A stretch of DNA of 64,000 nt from positions 1-64,000 of the forward strand of contig JBAWXZ010000012.1 in the NCBI GenBank assembly GCA_037143795.1, in the 5' to 3' direction. Positions 24,610 through 34,295 of this stretch are shown here, piece after piece. This DNA is from Firm-13 sp037143795 (lineage in GTDB: Bacteria; Bacillota; Clostridia; Saccharofermentanales; Saccharofermentanaceae). The position numbers and the translations under genes were made by a program. The notes below the pieces were generated by a model that was given only the letters and a program-made list of their open reading frames with translations, searched no databases and was not told where the DNA came from. Numbering within the stretch: the first letter of the stretch is position 1; every line of letters starts with the position of its first letter.

Positions 24610-27183
24610 ATGACAGACCAATCTCAATCTCAGCCGCAGGGGCTGACCACGGCCGAGGCACAGAAAAGACAGGAACAATTCGGCCGCAATGAACTGACTC
24701 CCGAGAAGAAACAGAATTTTTTCCACAAAGTACTCCACACGGTCAGTGAGCCTATGTTTATGCTGCTCTTCATAGCTGCCGTAATTTATTTTATCCTGGG
24801 CGAGCCCAGGGACGGAGCGATTATGCTGGTTTTTGTTGTGGGCATAATCAGTATTGATGTCATACAGGAGTGGAAGACCGACAAGACATTAAGTGCACTT
24901 AAAGATTTATCGGCTCCGCATGTCACTGTAATTCGTGACGGCAAAGAGACTATTATTGCAAGCGGGGATCTTGTGCCAGGCGACCTGATGATGATAGCAG
25001 AGGGCGTTAAAATTCCTGCCGATGGCGAAGTCATCAAATCAAGCGACTTGTGTATTGACGAGTCTTCCCTTACAGGGGAAGCGGAAGGTGTCTGGAAGGT
25101 AACCGCCGGAAGTTCGGAGAAGACCACAGATTACTGGCGGAGGGATTATTGTTATGCGGGTACCCTTGTAACGATGGGATCTGCATATATATTGGTCGAC
25201 AAAATCGGAGCGTCTACCGAATACGGTAAGATAGGAACAGATGTTGCTGCTGCCCAGGAAAGTCCTACACCTCTTCAGAAGCAGACCGGTCATCTGGTCA
25301 GGCTTTGTGCAGGTATAGCTGCCGTTCTTTTTGCCCTGGTTGGCACGATTACGTATTTCAATATTCCTGACCATGCATTCGGCGCACGTATCATTGAGAG
25401 TATTCTGTCCGGAATTACCCTTGCAATGGCTATGATTCCGGAAGAATTCCCTGTTATCCTTACTGTTTTCCTATCGATGGGGGCATGGCGGCTTGCTAAA
25501 AAACAGTCGCTCGTAAGAAAGCTTCCGGCGGTTGAGACGCTTGGTGCCGTATCTGTTCTTTGCGTAGACAAAACAGGTACAATTACCATGAACCAGATGA
25601 CCGTGCAGGATGTGTGGACTCTGAGGGAAGACAGCAACAGTAACGACAGTATAGAGGAATTGATCGAAGTCATGGGTCTTGGCTGTGAGACCGATGCCTA
25701 TGACCCGATGGAAAAAGCGATGCTCCGTTACTGTGAAGAAAATAAAATAACAAAAGACCACCTTTTCGGTGGCGAACTGATTACGGAATATGCCTTCACG
25801 AATGAACTCAAAATGATGGGGCACGTATGGCATCACGATGGAGAAATCATTGTAGCCGCCAAAGGATCGCCGGAAAGAATTCTGACGATCTGCAAATTGA
25901 CTGACAGCGAGCGCAGCCTGACCAATGACAAAATTCTGGAGATGTCCCGAAAAGGTCTTCGTGTCATCGCTGTTGGGATGATGAAGCCTGCCTCGGAAGA
26001 CCGGATTCCGACGACTATTTCAGAATGTTCCCTGACTCTGTGCGGTCTGATCGGCCTTGCGGATCCGCCTCGGGAATCTGTAAAAGAGGACATTAAGAAA
26101 TGCATCCGGGCAGGCGTGCGTGTTGTCATGATCACGGGTGACAACGGGATTACTGCAAGCAGTATTGCAAAACAGATCGGTATGCCGAACAGTGATCATA
26201 TTATTACCGGTGATCAGCTGAGCAGCATGAGCGACGAAGAACTCAGGGAACACGTCAGGGACGTAAGTATTTTCTCCCGCGTTGTACCGGAACATAAAAT
26301 GCGTATCGTCAAAGCGTTCAAAGAAAACGGAGATGTGGTCGCCATGACCGGCGACGGCGTCAACGATGCCCCTGCTCTTAAAAATGCGGACATCGGTATT
26401 GCAATGGGCAAACGCGGCTCGGAAGTATCCCGTGAGGCTGCAGACCTGATTCTCATGGACGATAACTTTTCAACAATTGTAGATACGATCCGGGATGGAC
26501 GAAGAATATATGACAATATCCGCAAAGCTGTCGGCTATGTGTTTTCCATTCACATACCCATTGCATTCGCCTCCCTGCTGGCACCTCTCATGGGCATAGC
26601 ACCGGCCAGCCTGATGCTGCTTCCCTTACATGTTGTACTCCTGGAACTGGTTATCGATCCGACATGTTCCATCGTATTGGAGCGTCAGCCGGCTGAACAG
26701 GATATTATGGACAGAAAGCCCCGCGACCCGGACGAAAAACTGCTGCTGACATCTACGCTGGTTAAAAGTGTTTTGCAGGGACTGGCCATTTTTGGAGCAT
26801 CTTTCGGTTCGTATTATTTTTTCCTGCAGCAGAACCCGGACAATGCACCGCTTGCCCGGACGATGGGACTTTCCGTCATCATGCTTGCCAACCTGTTTCT
26901 TGTCCAGGTCAACAGCTCCAATAGTAAATTCGCCTTCCGGACAATGGTTCTTTTAATCAGGGACAAAGTTATGTGGGCCGTAAATATCGGAACATTTGCA
27001 GGACTTCTTCTGATGATGTACACTCCATTAAGCGGCTTTCTAAAGCTTTCCGCTCTTTCCGTCACTCAGTTCTTTCTGGCGTTAGGAATAGCGGCCGCAT
27101 CAGTGCTGTGGTATGAAGCTGTAAAGCTGGTCCGGTTTTTAACAAAAGACAGACCGGTTGATTACAATAGCCAAATAAGTTAA
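24610..27183 (+). CDS. Cation-translocating P-type ATPase under NiCo riboswitch control
   Basis: This 857-residue pump has an N-terminal cation-ATPase domain and an actuator motif SSLTGEAEG. The membrane motif is IPEEFPVILT in place of the IPEGLP of SERCA-like pumps. The phosphorylated Asp is in DKTGTIT (near 320), with the hinge motif TGDGVNDAPAL and a C-terminal block of about four helices. No heavy-metal-associated CxxC domain or CPC motif is present, so by sequence it is a P2-like (Ca2+/PMR1 type) pump. The riboswitch upstream argues that it exports Co2+ or Ni2+. An ACCGGAGG site precedes ATG 24610. Confidence 0.9.
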   Translation: MTDQSQSQPQGLTTAEAQKRQEQFGRNELTPEKKQNFFHKVLHTVSEPMFMLLFIAAVIYFILGEPRDGAIMLVFVVGIISIDVIQEWKTDKTLSALKDLSAPHVTVIRDGKETIIASGDLVPGDLMMIAEGVKIPADGEVIKSSDLCIDESSLTGEAEGVWKVTAGSSEKTTDYWRRDYCYAGTLVTMGSAYILVDKIGASTEYGKIGTDVAAAQESPTPLQKQTGHLVRLCAGIAAVLFALVGTITYFNIPDHAFGARIIESILSGITLAMAMIPEEFPVILTVFLSMGAWRLAKKQSLVRKLPAVETLGAVSVLCVDKTGTITMNQMTVQDVWTLREDSNSNDSIEELIEVMGLGCETDAYDPMEKAMLRYCEENKITKDHLFGGELITEYAFTNELKMMGHVWHHDGEIIVAAKGSPERILTICKLTDSERSLTNDKILEMSRKGLRVIAVGMMKPASEDRIPTTISECSLTLCGLIGLADPPRESVKEDIKKCIRAGVRVVMITGDNGITASSIAKQIGMPNSDHIITGDQLSSMSDEELREHVRDVSIFSRVVPEHKMRIVKAFKENGDVVAMTGDGVNDAPALKNADIGIAMGKRGSEVSREAADLILMDDNFSTIVDTIRDGRRIYDNIRKAVGYVFSIHIPIAFASLLAPLMGIAPASLMLLPLHVVLLELVIDPTCSIVLERQPAEQDIMDRKPRDPDEKLLLTSTLVKSVLQGLAIFGASFGSYYFFLQQNPDNAPLARTMGLSVIMLANLFLVQVNSSNSKFAFRTMVLLIRDKVMWAVNIGTFAGLLLMMYTPLSGFLKLSALSVTQFFLALGIAAASVLWYEAVKLVRFLTKDRPVDYNSQIS

Positions 27184-27203
27184 ATGAAAAAGGACGTGCT
27201 TCT

Positions 27204-29033
27204 ATGATATCCAGATATAAAATGAAGAGAATGAGAAAAATTAGAGCTCTGGCTGTCATAGCTGCCGTTGTTCTTGTCGGAACAGTTTTTGTCTACTATG
27301 GCATTAATTATATTCAATCGGCTAAGGCAAATTCAGACCACACTGCGGGTACACAGACGGCCCTGACAACAGTCCCCAAGGCGGATTCCACAGCAGCCAC
27401 ACCTGGCCCGTCGCTGTCCCCGACCTCGCCCCCGGTGGCAGACCCCACACCGCTTCCGCCGAAGAATCCTGAGGATTTGAAAATGTCCTGGTTAACACCT
27501 GCTGTTTTTGATGGCGCAAACGCTTTTTCGGAGCAGAAAATGACAATGACCCAGGCAGACGGCAAAGCGGTCGATTACTGGATATTCAAGGGCCGCCAGG
27601 CTGTTTCCGGGTATCAGACGAATGACCCGATTTCTTTCGGGGAGCCAGCTGATTACACAAGTATTGAAGGGGTCCTCGCTTTTCGAGGCAACAATTACCG
27701 TAATGCACCATCATGGGGCTCTGCCAATGTCAGTGAGAAGAAGCTTGAGATAGTCTGGACAAAAGACATCGGCGCCGTAAGCAGTACGGATAGCTACTGG
27801 CCGGGTTCCGGGTGGACAGGGCAGCCTTTGCTTGTTCATTGGCCGGAAGCGACACGCATGGCCATGAACATTTCTTCTGAAATGAAGCAGAAGGATCTTG
27901 TCGAAGTCATTTATCCCGTTTTTGACGGAAACATCTATTTTCTGGACCTTGATACAGGGAAAGAGACGCGCAAGCCGATCAGCGTGGGATTCACGTTTAA
28001 AGGGACAGGAATCATAGACCCGCGAGGTTATCCGATTCTTTACTGCGGGCAGGGATTGAATGAAAACGGCGGAACTTACGGTGAATTCAACTATCATATT
28101 TTCAACTTGCTCGACCAGACAGAGATGTATTCTTTGTATGGCCGCGATGAATTGGCTTTCCGCAAATGGGGAGCCTGGGATTCTTCAGGACTGATAGATG
28201 CCAAAACGGATTCCTTTATCGAGTGTGCCGAAAATGGTATGGTTTACCTGACCAAGCTGAACACACAGTATGATGAAGCCGCGGGAAAGCTCTCCATTGC
28301 CCCTCAGATTACACGCTATCGTTATCACACCAACTTCACGGATGAACTTGGCATTGAGAGTTCGCCTGCAGCATACAGGAATTTCCTGTATTTCAGCGAT
28401 AACGGCGGTGCTGTCCAGTGCCTTGACCTGAACACACTCAAGCCTGTCTGGATTTATAATGCTGAAGATGACAGCGACTGTACGATTACACTTGAGGATT
28501 CTGCAGCCGGCGTATCCCTATACACAGCAAATGAAATAGATAAGCGTTCCGCTGTTTCCAAGGTGGGCGCGAACTGCAATATCCGCAAACTGAACGCCCT
28601 GACCGGGGAACTGATCTGGCAGTACGATGTCCCCTGCGTCTATCATTTCTATCTGAACGGAGGCGCACTGGCAACACCATTGGTTGGGCAGGATGATATC
28701 TCAGATCTGATTATTTTCAATGTCTGCCTGACATCGTCCGAGTCAGACGGCAAACTGATCGCCCTGGACAAGGGAACAGGAAAACTGGTATGGGAACGTG
28801 ATCTTGCAGCATATAGCTGGAGCTCGCCGGTGCCGGTCAAGGGCGATGACGGTAAGACCTATGCGGTCTTCTGTGATTCTGCCGGCAATATGCATCTGTT
28901 TGATCCAAAGACCGGCAAGGACCTTGATGTTATTTCGCTTGGTGCCAATGTGGAAAGCTCGCCGTCGGTTTATAATGATATGATAGTAGTCGGATCCTAT
29001 GCAAAGAAGATATTCGGTATAAAAGTGAAATAA
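27204..29033 (+). CDS. Membrane-anchored PQQ-like beta-propeller protein
   Basis: This 609-residue protein has an N-terminal transmembrane anchor (about residues 14-33) and a Thr/Pro-rich linker (about 48-90). A large extracytoplasmic beta-propeller follows, with repeated blades such as LNALTGELIWQYD, LDKGTGKLVWERD and FDPKTGKDLDV. Blades of this kind form scaffolds as in BamB-like proteins; the enzymatic PQQ site cannot be confirmed. It starts 20 bases after the ATPase gene, so it may be co-induced by nickel or cobalt. Function is not known. Confidence 0.82.
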   Translation: MISRYKMKRMRKIRALAVIAAVVLVGTVFVYYGINYIQSAKANSDHTAGTQTALTTVPKADSTAATPGPSLSPTSPPVADPTPLPPKNPEDLKMSWLTPAVFDGANAFSEQKMTMTQADGKAVDYWIFKGRQAVSGYQTNDPISFGEPADYTSIEGVLAFRGNNYRNAPSWGSANVSEKKLEIVWTKDIGAVSSTDSYWPGSGWTGQPLLVHWPEATRMAMNISSEMKQKDLVEVIYPVFDGNIYFLDLDTGKETRKPISVGFTFKGTGIIDPRGYPILYCGQGLNENGGTYGEFNYHIFNLLDQTEMYSLYGRDELAFRKWGAWDSSGLIDAKTDSFIECAENGMVYLTKLNTQYDEAAGKLSIAPQITRYRYHTNFTDELGIESSPAAYRNFLYFSDNGGAVQCLDLNTLKPVWIYNAEDDSDCTITLEDSAAGVSLYTANEIDKRSAVSKVGANCNIRKLNALTGELIWQYDVPCVYHFYLNGGALATPLVGQDDISDLIIFNVCLTSSESDGKLIALDKGTGKLVWERDLAAYSWSSPVPVKGDDGKTYAVFCDSAGNMHLFDPKTGKDLDVISLGANVESSPSVYNDMIVVGSYAKKIFGIKVK

Positions 29034-29119
29034 GGTTTTTCTGGTTTCAGGACTTGCTGATGCTGAAAAAACGGGAAAAGCAGCTGCACTATTCAAAACA
29101 AAGAAATGATTGGCATGGG

Positions 29120-29153
29120 AAGGCCGCAATTGTATGGAATTGCGGCCTTTTTT
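29120..29153 (+). terminator. Strong intrinsic terminator after the propeller gene
   Basis: A perfect 12-bp stem (AAGGCCGCAATT / AATTGCGGCCTT) with a 6-base loop is followed by TTTTTT. It closes the riboswitch-controlled ATPase/propeller unit. Confidence 0.93.
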
Positions 29154-29286
29154 GTCTTAATTGTGTTAAAATTTGAATATATCAATTTAATATAGATAAT
29201 AGAAATAATTGAATTATTGTATACAGCTGCAAATTGAAAAGTAAATAGGCCCGTGGCATTGAAATGGACAAGGGAAAAGGCGGATA

Positions 29287-30513
29287 ATGACTATGAATTT
29301 GCTGTTTTTTTTACGTTGTATAGAAACATTAGTTGTTCTTTTAGGAATGATAATTTCTATTGCGGCTGTCCGTAAACGCATAAAGATCCGGCTTGTAATA
29401 TCCTCGGCAATAATACTTTTTGGCTGCGCCCTGTTATCAGTGATTTATACGAATATGGGCAGGGAAATTACGGAGAAAATATTTTTCCCAATGCTTGTAG
29501 TTACTATGGTTCTCGACACGTATATTATTACTTCTGATAAAATTTGGGTGACACTATTTAATTCTTTATCCAATTTAATTATCTATCATGGTGTCAGCAT
29601 GGTGTGTGATACGCTAGTCATGAACACTGCGCTTAACGCTTTGGAATCTGACTTTCTTTATATAGGGCTGCGGGCGGCTGCGTTTTCTATAATCATATTT
29701 CTAGAACTGAAATACATACGAAAACCCTTCCGGCATCTGGTTGATGTTCTCAAATCCGAATGGTATATAGCTACTTTGGCAGTTATTCTTTTTTCAATAC
29801 TTATTATATCTATGACTATATATCCTGTTATGTATTATAACCGCCCTGTTTATGCTCAGGTTGAAATCATACTTGCATATGCACTGATGGCAGTCATTTT
29901 CTATATATTCTATGTGACATACCACAACATAATACAAAAAATCGAATTGCTCAAATCCGACTTGCTGATGAAAGAAAAAGTTGAATATATGGAAAAGGAC
30001 AAGGAGATTTCAAAAACTGATCCGCTTACGGGAGTATTGAACCGCCGTTCTTTTCAGGAACAGATTACGCATCATCTGACATCGGAACAAACAAGCGCAC
30101 TTTTGATTATGGATATTGATGATTTTAAGCAAATCAACGATCAGTTAGGACATGACACAGGAGATGAAGCACTGAAGGCGCTTGCGGATGCCCTTACCGC
30201 CAGTTTCAGGTGTATGGATGTAATTGCACGTTTAGGCGGTGATGAATTTATTGTATTGCTGAACAATATGCAAAAGAAGGATGAATCTATTTTACAAAGA
30301 ATTGCAGTGTTCAAGCTAACGCTGCATCAAATACTGGAAAGTCGGAAACTGCCCGATTTTTCCGTGAGTATTGGAGTTGTTTACACGAACGGCGATAATA
30401 ATTTTACAAAACTGTACAAGGATGCAGATGTGGCCATGTATGAATCCAAAGACAGGGGTAAGGACTGTACAACTTTTTGCACGGAAGAACTGCAGGCAGC
30501 AATGCATTTTTGA
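29287..30513 (+). CDS. Membrane diguanylate cyclase (GGDEF)
   Basis: This 408-residue protein has six or seven transmembrane helices in the first 215 residues, a short coiled coil and a C-terminal GGDEF domain that makes c-di-GMP. The active site is RLGGDEF (near 315-321). An RxxD inhibitory site (RCMD) lies five residues before it, so product inhibition is likely. TDPLTGVLNRRSF and DIDDFKQIND are canonical. A second start at 29293 is possible. No c-di-GMP receptor or EAL domain is seen nearby. Confidence 0.92.
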   Translation: MTMNLLFFLRCIETLVVLLGMIISIAAVRKRIKIRLVISSAIILFGCALLSVIYTNMGREITEKIFFPMLVVTMVLDTYIITSDKIWVTLFNSLSNLIIYHGVSMVCDTLVMNTALNALESDFLYIGLRAAAFSIIIFLELKYIRKPFRHLVDVLKSEWYIATLAVILFSILIISMTIYPVMYYNRPVYAQVEIILAYALMAVIFYIFYVTYHNIIQKIELLKSDLLMKEKVEYMEKDKEISKTDPLTGVLNRRSFQEQITHHLTSEQTSALLIMDIDDFKQINDQLGHDTGDEALKALADALTASFRCMDVIARLGGDEFIVLLNNMQKKDESILQRIAVFKLTLHQILESRKLPDFSVSIGVVYTNGDNNFTKLYKDADVAMYESKDRGKDCTTFCTEELQAAMHF

Positions 30514-30580
30514 TGAGTCTGTTTTGATTAAGCTGATTACATAATGGCCGGCATTCAAAAAATCAGATAGCCGGTTAACA

Positions 30581-31675
30581 TCAGCTGACGTTTTGTGCTT
30601 CTAATATTCTCGTGGTTTTATCGATAGCCGGAACATTATCAATCGGCATTACCGGGGCACGTCTTTTTTCAATGACGGTAAAGATGAGACCGACAACGAT
30701 AGGCAAATAGAAGGTGATCAGCCGCCACAGGACAACTGCCAGGCTGATCATTTTGTTGGGGAAGAATAGGCCGAAGAACAGGGCAAAGCTTCCCTCTGCG
30801 GCACCCATGGCGCCTGGTGTAGGGACATATGAGGAGACCATGCAAACGAAAGCCTGTCCGGCAATAAGAGTCAGTGCATCGGCTCCGCTCAGTCCGAAGC
30901 TAACGTATATGACGTTGCCGATAAGAAACATGGCTGTCAGCTGAACAACTGTGATAAGACTCGTTTTTATCAGCATAGTCTTATGACTGCGCATTTCCTT
31001 GAACTGCGTATTGAATTTTTCAATCTCCGTGACAGCCGATGCAAGCCTGGTGTCAGGATGTTTTACGATTTTGATTTTGGCAAGCACCCTTATGATGATG
31101 CGTGCTGCCCTTATCATTCCGTTTTTGAAAAATGCAGCGCCGATCAGGAATGATGTGACGCCCGCACTTACAGCAAACCCGACGAGAACCAGATATATCA
31201 GATCATGAACTGCACCTGCGAAGAAAGAAAATCGCAGGATGATTGTCACAAGACAATACATGGTGAGGGTAATCTGATACACAATGAACTTGGTGAGCAG
31301 TGCTGTCATGGAAGATCCCAGGGCAGTCCCGCGCCTCGTAAGGAAATACGCCTGCATAGGCTGGCCGCCGGAAGCGAAAGGTGTTATGTTATTGAAAAAC
31401 TGACCAATCATCGAGATGTGCAGTGTGTCCCTGAACTGCTGTTTCGGATAAACAATCTTAAGGGTCAGCTGGAGTGCATATGCCTCCAGCAGCCAATAGA
31501 CGATTATGCAGCCGACTGCAGCAAAAAGCCAGGCTATGCGTGTCTGCTTCAGTACGATTGCTGCGGCAGAAAGGCCGTCAACTTTGACCAGATACAGAAC
31601 CAGGAATAGCAGAGAGAATGCACATAAAATCAGACTGAACAGATGACTTTTGATTCCTTGATTGTTTTTTTCCAT
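30581..31675 (-). CDS. Flippase-like membrane protein (lysylphosphatidylglycerol synthase TM family)
   Basis: This 364-residue integral membrane protein has about eight helices. FFNNITPFASGGQPMQAYFLTRRG and YVPTPGAMGAAEGSFALFF are signatures of the LPG_synthase_TM/UPF0104 family, the flippase half of MprF. No aminoacyl-transferase domain is attached, so it probably flips or senses a lipid rather than making lysyl-PG. It converges with the diguanylate cyclase gene, and no clear shared terminator is seen between them. Confidence 0.85.
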   Translation of the reverse strand: MEKNNQGIKSHLFSLILCAFSLLFLVLYLVKVDGLSAAAIVLKQTRIAWLFAAVGCIIVYWLLEAYALQLTLKIVYPKQQFRDTLHISMIGQFFNNITPFASGGQPMQAYFLTRRGTALGSSMTALLTKFIVYQITLTMYCLVTIILRFSFFAGAVHDLIYLVLVGFAVSAGVTSFLIGAAFFKNGMIRAARIIIRVLAKIKIVKHPDTRLASAVTEIEKFNTQFKEMRSHKTMLIKTSLITVVQLTAMFLIGNVIYVSFGLSGADALTLIAGQAFVCMVSSYVPTPGAMGAAEGSFALFFGLFFPNKMISLAVVLWRLITFYLPIVVGLIFTVIEKRRAPVMPIDNVPAIDKTTRILEAQNVS

Positions 31676-31851
31676 ATTTCCTCGCTTTTGCGTCGTAAAT
31701 GCAGCGGTATATCGTTACAAACGGTAAGACGCAATATTCAAAAGAACTTTGCACTTATCCAAAAATTTTTCGCAGGCAGGTAATATGCAAAAATACCATT
31801 CAGGTCATAAATGATTCAATGCAGGAGGTGCATGCGGATCATTTATAGTTA

Positions 31852-32121
31852 ATGTTAATTATATCTATAATACTCACAAATTACTATAGAAAATTCAAAA
31901 ACGCATTTCAGGAAGAGAAAGGCACTGTATTGAACGTGCTCCGTCCTGTAGAAACCGGAGTGTTTGCAGAACGGAGACCGGACGAAGCCGGCAACGGAAA
32001 TTTCCTTAAAAGGGAAGATGAAATCAAAAAGCTTGGCGTGTCAGCAAAGAAACAGTATGATGGAATTGGATTAATAACAGCTTTTCTGTCCGTGATATGG
32101 AGGCTATTATACAAAAAATAA
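31852..32121 (+). CDS. Small hypothetical protein, doubtful
   Basis: This 89-residue reading frame has a hydrophobic N-terminus and C-terminus and a charged centre. No family is recognised. A good AGGAGGTG site at about 31823-31830 points to an ATG at 31832 that gives only six codons, not to this start. It may be a real small membrane-associated protein or chance; the gap it fills otherwise holds nothing I can name. Confidence 0.3.
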   Translation: MLIISIILTNYYRKFKNAFQEEKGTVLNVLRPVETGVFAERRPDEAGNGNFLKREDEIKKLGVSAKKQYDGIGLITAFLSVIWRLLYKK

Positions 32122-32176
32122 TCCCTCACTTACGGAATGACAAAGAAGATCTGAGAGTAACGGAGGCATTTCCGAT

Positions 32177-32236
32177 ATGAAGCAATTCGATTTGAATGCA
32201 TTGGAAAAAGCATGCCTCGGAAATGAAAAGGAGTGA
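32177..32236 (+). CDS. Short 19-codon reading frame before the AHSA1 gene
   Basis: An ATG with a GGAGG site 12 bases upstream opens 19 codons that end in a TGA overlapping the ribosome site of the next gene. It could be a leader peptide that couples translation, or the tail of a decayed upstream gene. The frame starts Met-Lys-Gln-Phe-Asp and is not recognisable. Confidence 0.25.
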   Translation: MKQFDLNALEKACLGNEKE

Positions 32237-32242
32237 TTCAAT

Positions 32243-32656
32243 ATGAAAAACCCGATAACGGTAGAAACAATAGTCAGTCGACCATTTGATACTGTCTGGA
32301 AAGTATGGACTATGCCGCAGCATATTATGGCGTGGAATAATGCGTCCGAGGACTGGTATACACCATCGGCAGAAAATGATTTAAGGGCAGGCGGCAGTTT
32401 TCGTTATAAAATGGCCGCACGGGACGGCAGTTTCAGCTTTGACTTCGGCGGCATATATGATGAAGTGGTTTTCGGAGAAAAAATTGCATATACCCTTGGA
32501 GACGGCAGAAAAGTAGTGATTGATTTTATTGGGATGGACGGCGGTGTAAAAATAATAGAGACATTTGAAGCGGAGGAAACCAACTCCATGGAAATGCAAA
32601 AAGCCGGATGGCAGGCTATCCTGGATAATTTCAAGAGATATGCAGAAACAATCTGA
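32243..32656 (+). CDS. AHSA1/SRPBCC domain protein
   Basis: This 137-residue protein is a single START-like lipid/hydrophobe-binding domain of the AHSA1 group. The N-terminal VSRPFDTVWKVWT, the central NDLRAGGSFRYKM and the C-terminal GWQAILDNFKRY fit the family. The start has an AAAGGAG site. These proteins often respond to stress or bind small aromatics; the ligand is not known. Confidence 0.85.
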   Translation: MKNPITVETIVSRPFDTVWKVWTMPQHIMAWNNASEDWYTPSAENDLRAGGSFRYKMAARDGSFSFDFGGIYDEVVFGEKIAYTLGDGRKVVIDFIGMDGGVKIIETFEAEETNSMEMQKAGWQAILDNFKRYAETI

Positions 32657-32813
32657 GTGCAAAAGAACTAAATGATATTCGTATTAAGCGGAAAGTGTTA
32701 TGATTTGTTAAGGGTCTTTTTTCCCGTCATTACTTATATGCACCTATTGATTTACCAGCGAAAATTATCGAGTCATTGATATTTTCAAAATTAGGATCCG
32801 GAGGCTGTTAACA

Positions 32814-34289
32814 ATGATTGATTTAACCAAAAATCCCGAAAATCTAGCCCGCAACATTAAGAAAGCACGTGAAAACAACGTTATTATTCCGACGTTTGCC
32901 CAGATGAAGAACCCGGAGACAATCCCTGCCCCAATTCAGGAAAAGCTCAAAAATGTCGGGCTGTGGGAAGTCAATCCGCTGAATTTGTTCCGTATAACCT
33001 GGAAGAATGAACCGAAAACCAGCGGCGGCCTGTTTGGAAAGCCGAACTATATCGAGCTGCCCTCTGCACTGACCGGCGTCGATGCCCGCATAATCTGCCT
33101 GATCGGCAAATGGTTCCCGACCGGCTGCCATAAAGTCGGTGCATCCTATGGATGCCTGGCACCCCGCTTAGTGACAGGACAGTTTGATTCCACCCGTCAT
33201 AAGGCCGTATGGCCTTCGACAGGCAATTACTGCCGCGGAGGCGCTTTCAACTCGAAGCTCCTTGCTGTCGATTCCATTGCAATACTGCCCGCAGAAATGA
33301 GCAAAGAACGCTTTGACTGGCTCAAGACAATTGCCGGAGAGATCATCGCGACTCCCGGGTGTGAGTCGAACGTCAAGGAGATTTTTGACAAGACATGGGA
33401 GCTCAAAACCACGCGCGACGATGTCATGATTTTCAATCAGTTTGAGGAGATGGGCAACCATCTGTGGCACTATCAGGTAACAGGCCATGCAATCCAGGAA
33501 GCTTTTAAGCTGGCCGCCAAACCCGGGGACCGTCTGGCAGGCGCCTGCTTTACGTCCGGTTCCGCCGGCACAATCGGCTGCGGCGACTATCTGAAGGAAC
33601 AGTATCCTCAGATGAAGCTCGCCGTCGGCGAGGCCCTGCAGTGCCCGACCATATTGAACAACGGATTTGGCGGACATCGTATCGAAGGTATAGGGGACAA
33701 GCATATTCCGTGGATTCATAACGTTAAAAATACCGATATGGTCATTGCTATTGACGATGAGGACAGCCAGCGCCTGCTTCGCCTTTTAAATACACCGGCC
33801 GGCCGTAAATACCTGCAGGAATCGGTGAAATTAGACCCTGCGTTTATTGAACAGCTCAGTTATCTTGGCATATCCGGCATCGCAAACGTCCTGTGCTGCA
33901 TTAAGATGGCGAAATATTATGAGATGACGGATCGCGATGTTATTGCGACTGTTTTGACAGATTCCGTAGAGATGTACGGTTCCCGGATCACGGAACTCGA
34001 TGATCAGTACGGCCCATACACAGCTGTGTCTGCCGAAGTTGACCATAACCTCCATATGCTCGGTCTTCGTACGGATAACATGGAAGGACTGAATTATCTT
34101 GAGCGTAAGCGCATTCATAATTTGAAGTACTATACATGGGTTGAACAGCAGGGCAGGACCGTGGAAGATCTCAACGATTTGTGGTACGACGAGGATAAAA
34201 CATGGAAGGGCGTCCATAATCAGAGCGACATGCTCGACGGCCTTATTAATGAATTCAACGATGCTACCGGCCTTCTGAAAGGTCTGTAA
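32814..34289 (+). CDS. Fold-type II PLP-dependent enzyme (TrpB-like), function unknown
   Basis: This 491-residue PLP enzyme carries a TGCHKVGAS segment like the TrpB TGAHKINNA lysine motif and an STGNYCRGGAF segment like the TGNHGRG asparagine loop. It is clearly longer than cysteine or threonine synthase and lacks a TrpA partner. The next gene, 6 bases on, is threonine synthase, and serine dehydratase genes follow, so a beta-elimination or beta-replacement on a hydroxy- or thiol-amino acid is likely. The substrate cannot be read from the sequence. A GGAGG site precedes ATG 32814. Confidence 0.72.
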   Translation: MIDLTKNPENLARNIKKARENNVIIPTFAQMKNPETIPAPIQEKLKNVGLWEVNPLNLFRITWKNEPKTSGGLFGKPNYIELPSALTGVDARIICLIGKWFPTGCHKVGASYGCLAPRLVTGQFDSTRHKAVWPSTGNYCRGGAFNSKLLAVDSIAILPAEMSKERFDWLKTIAGEIIATPGCESNVKEIFDKTWELKTTRDDVMIFNQFEEMGNHLWHYQVTGHAIQEAFKLAAKPGDRLAGACFTSGSAGTIGCGDYLKEQYPQMKLAVGEALQCPTILNNGFGGHRIEGIGDKHIPWIHNVKNTDMVIAIDDEDSQRLLRLLNTPAGRKYLQESVKLDPAFIEQLSYLGISGIANVLCCIKMAKYYEMTDRDVIATVLTDSVEMYGSRITELDDQYGPYTAVSAEVDHNLHMLGLRTDNMEGLNYLERKRIHNLKYYTWVEQQGRTVEDLNDLWYDEDKTWKGVHNQSDMLDGLINEFNDATGLLKGL

Positions 34290-34295
34290 AAAAAT

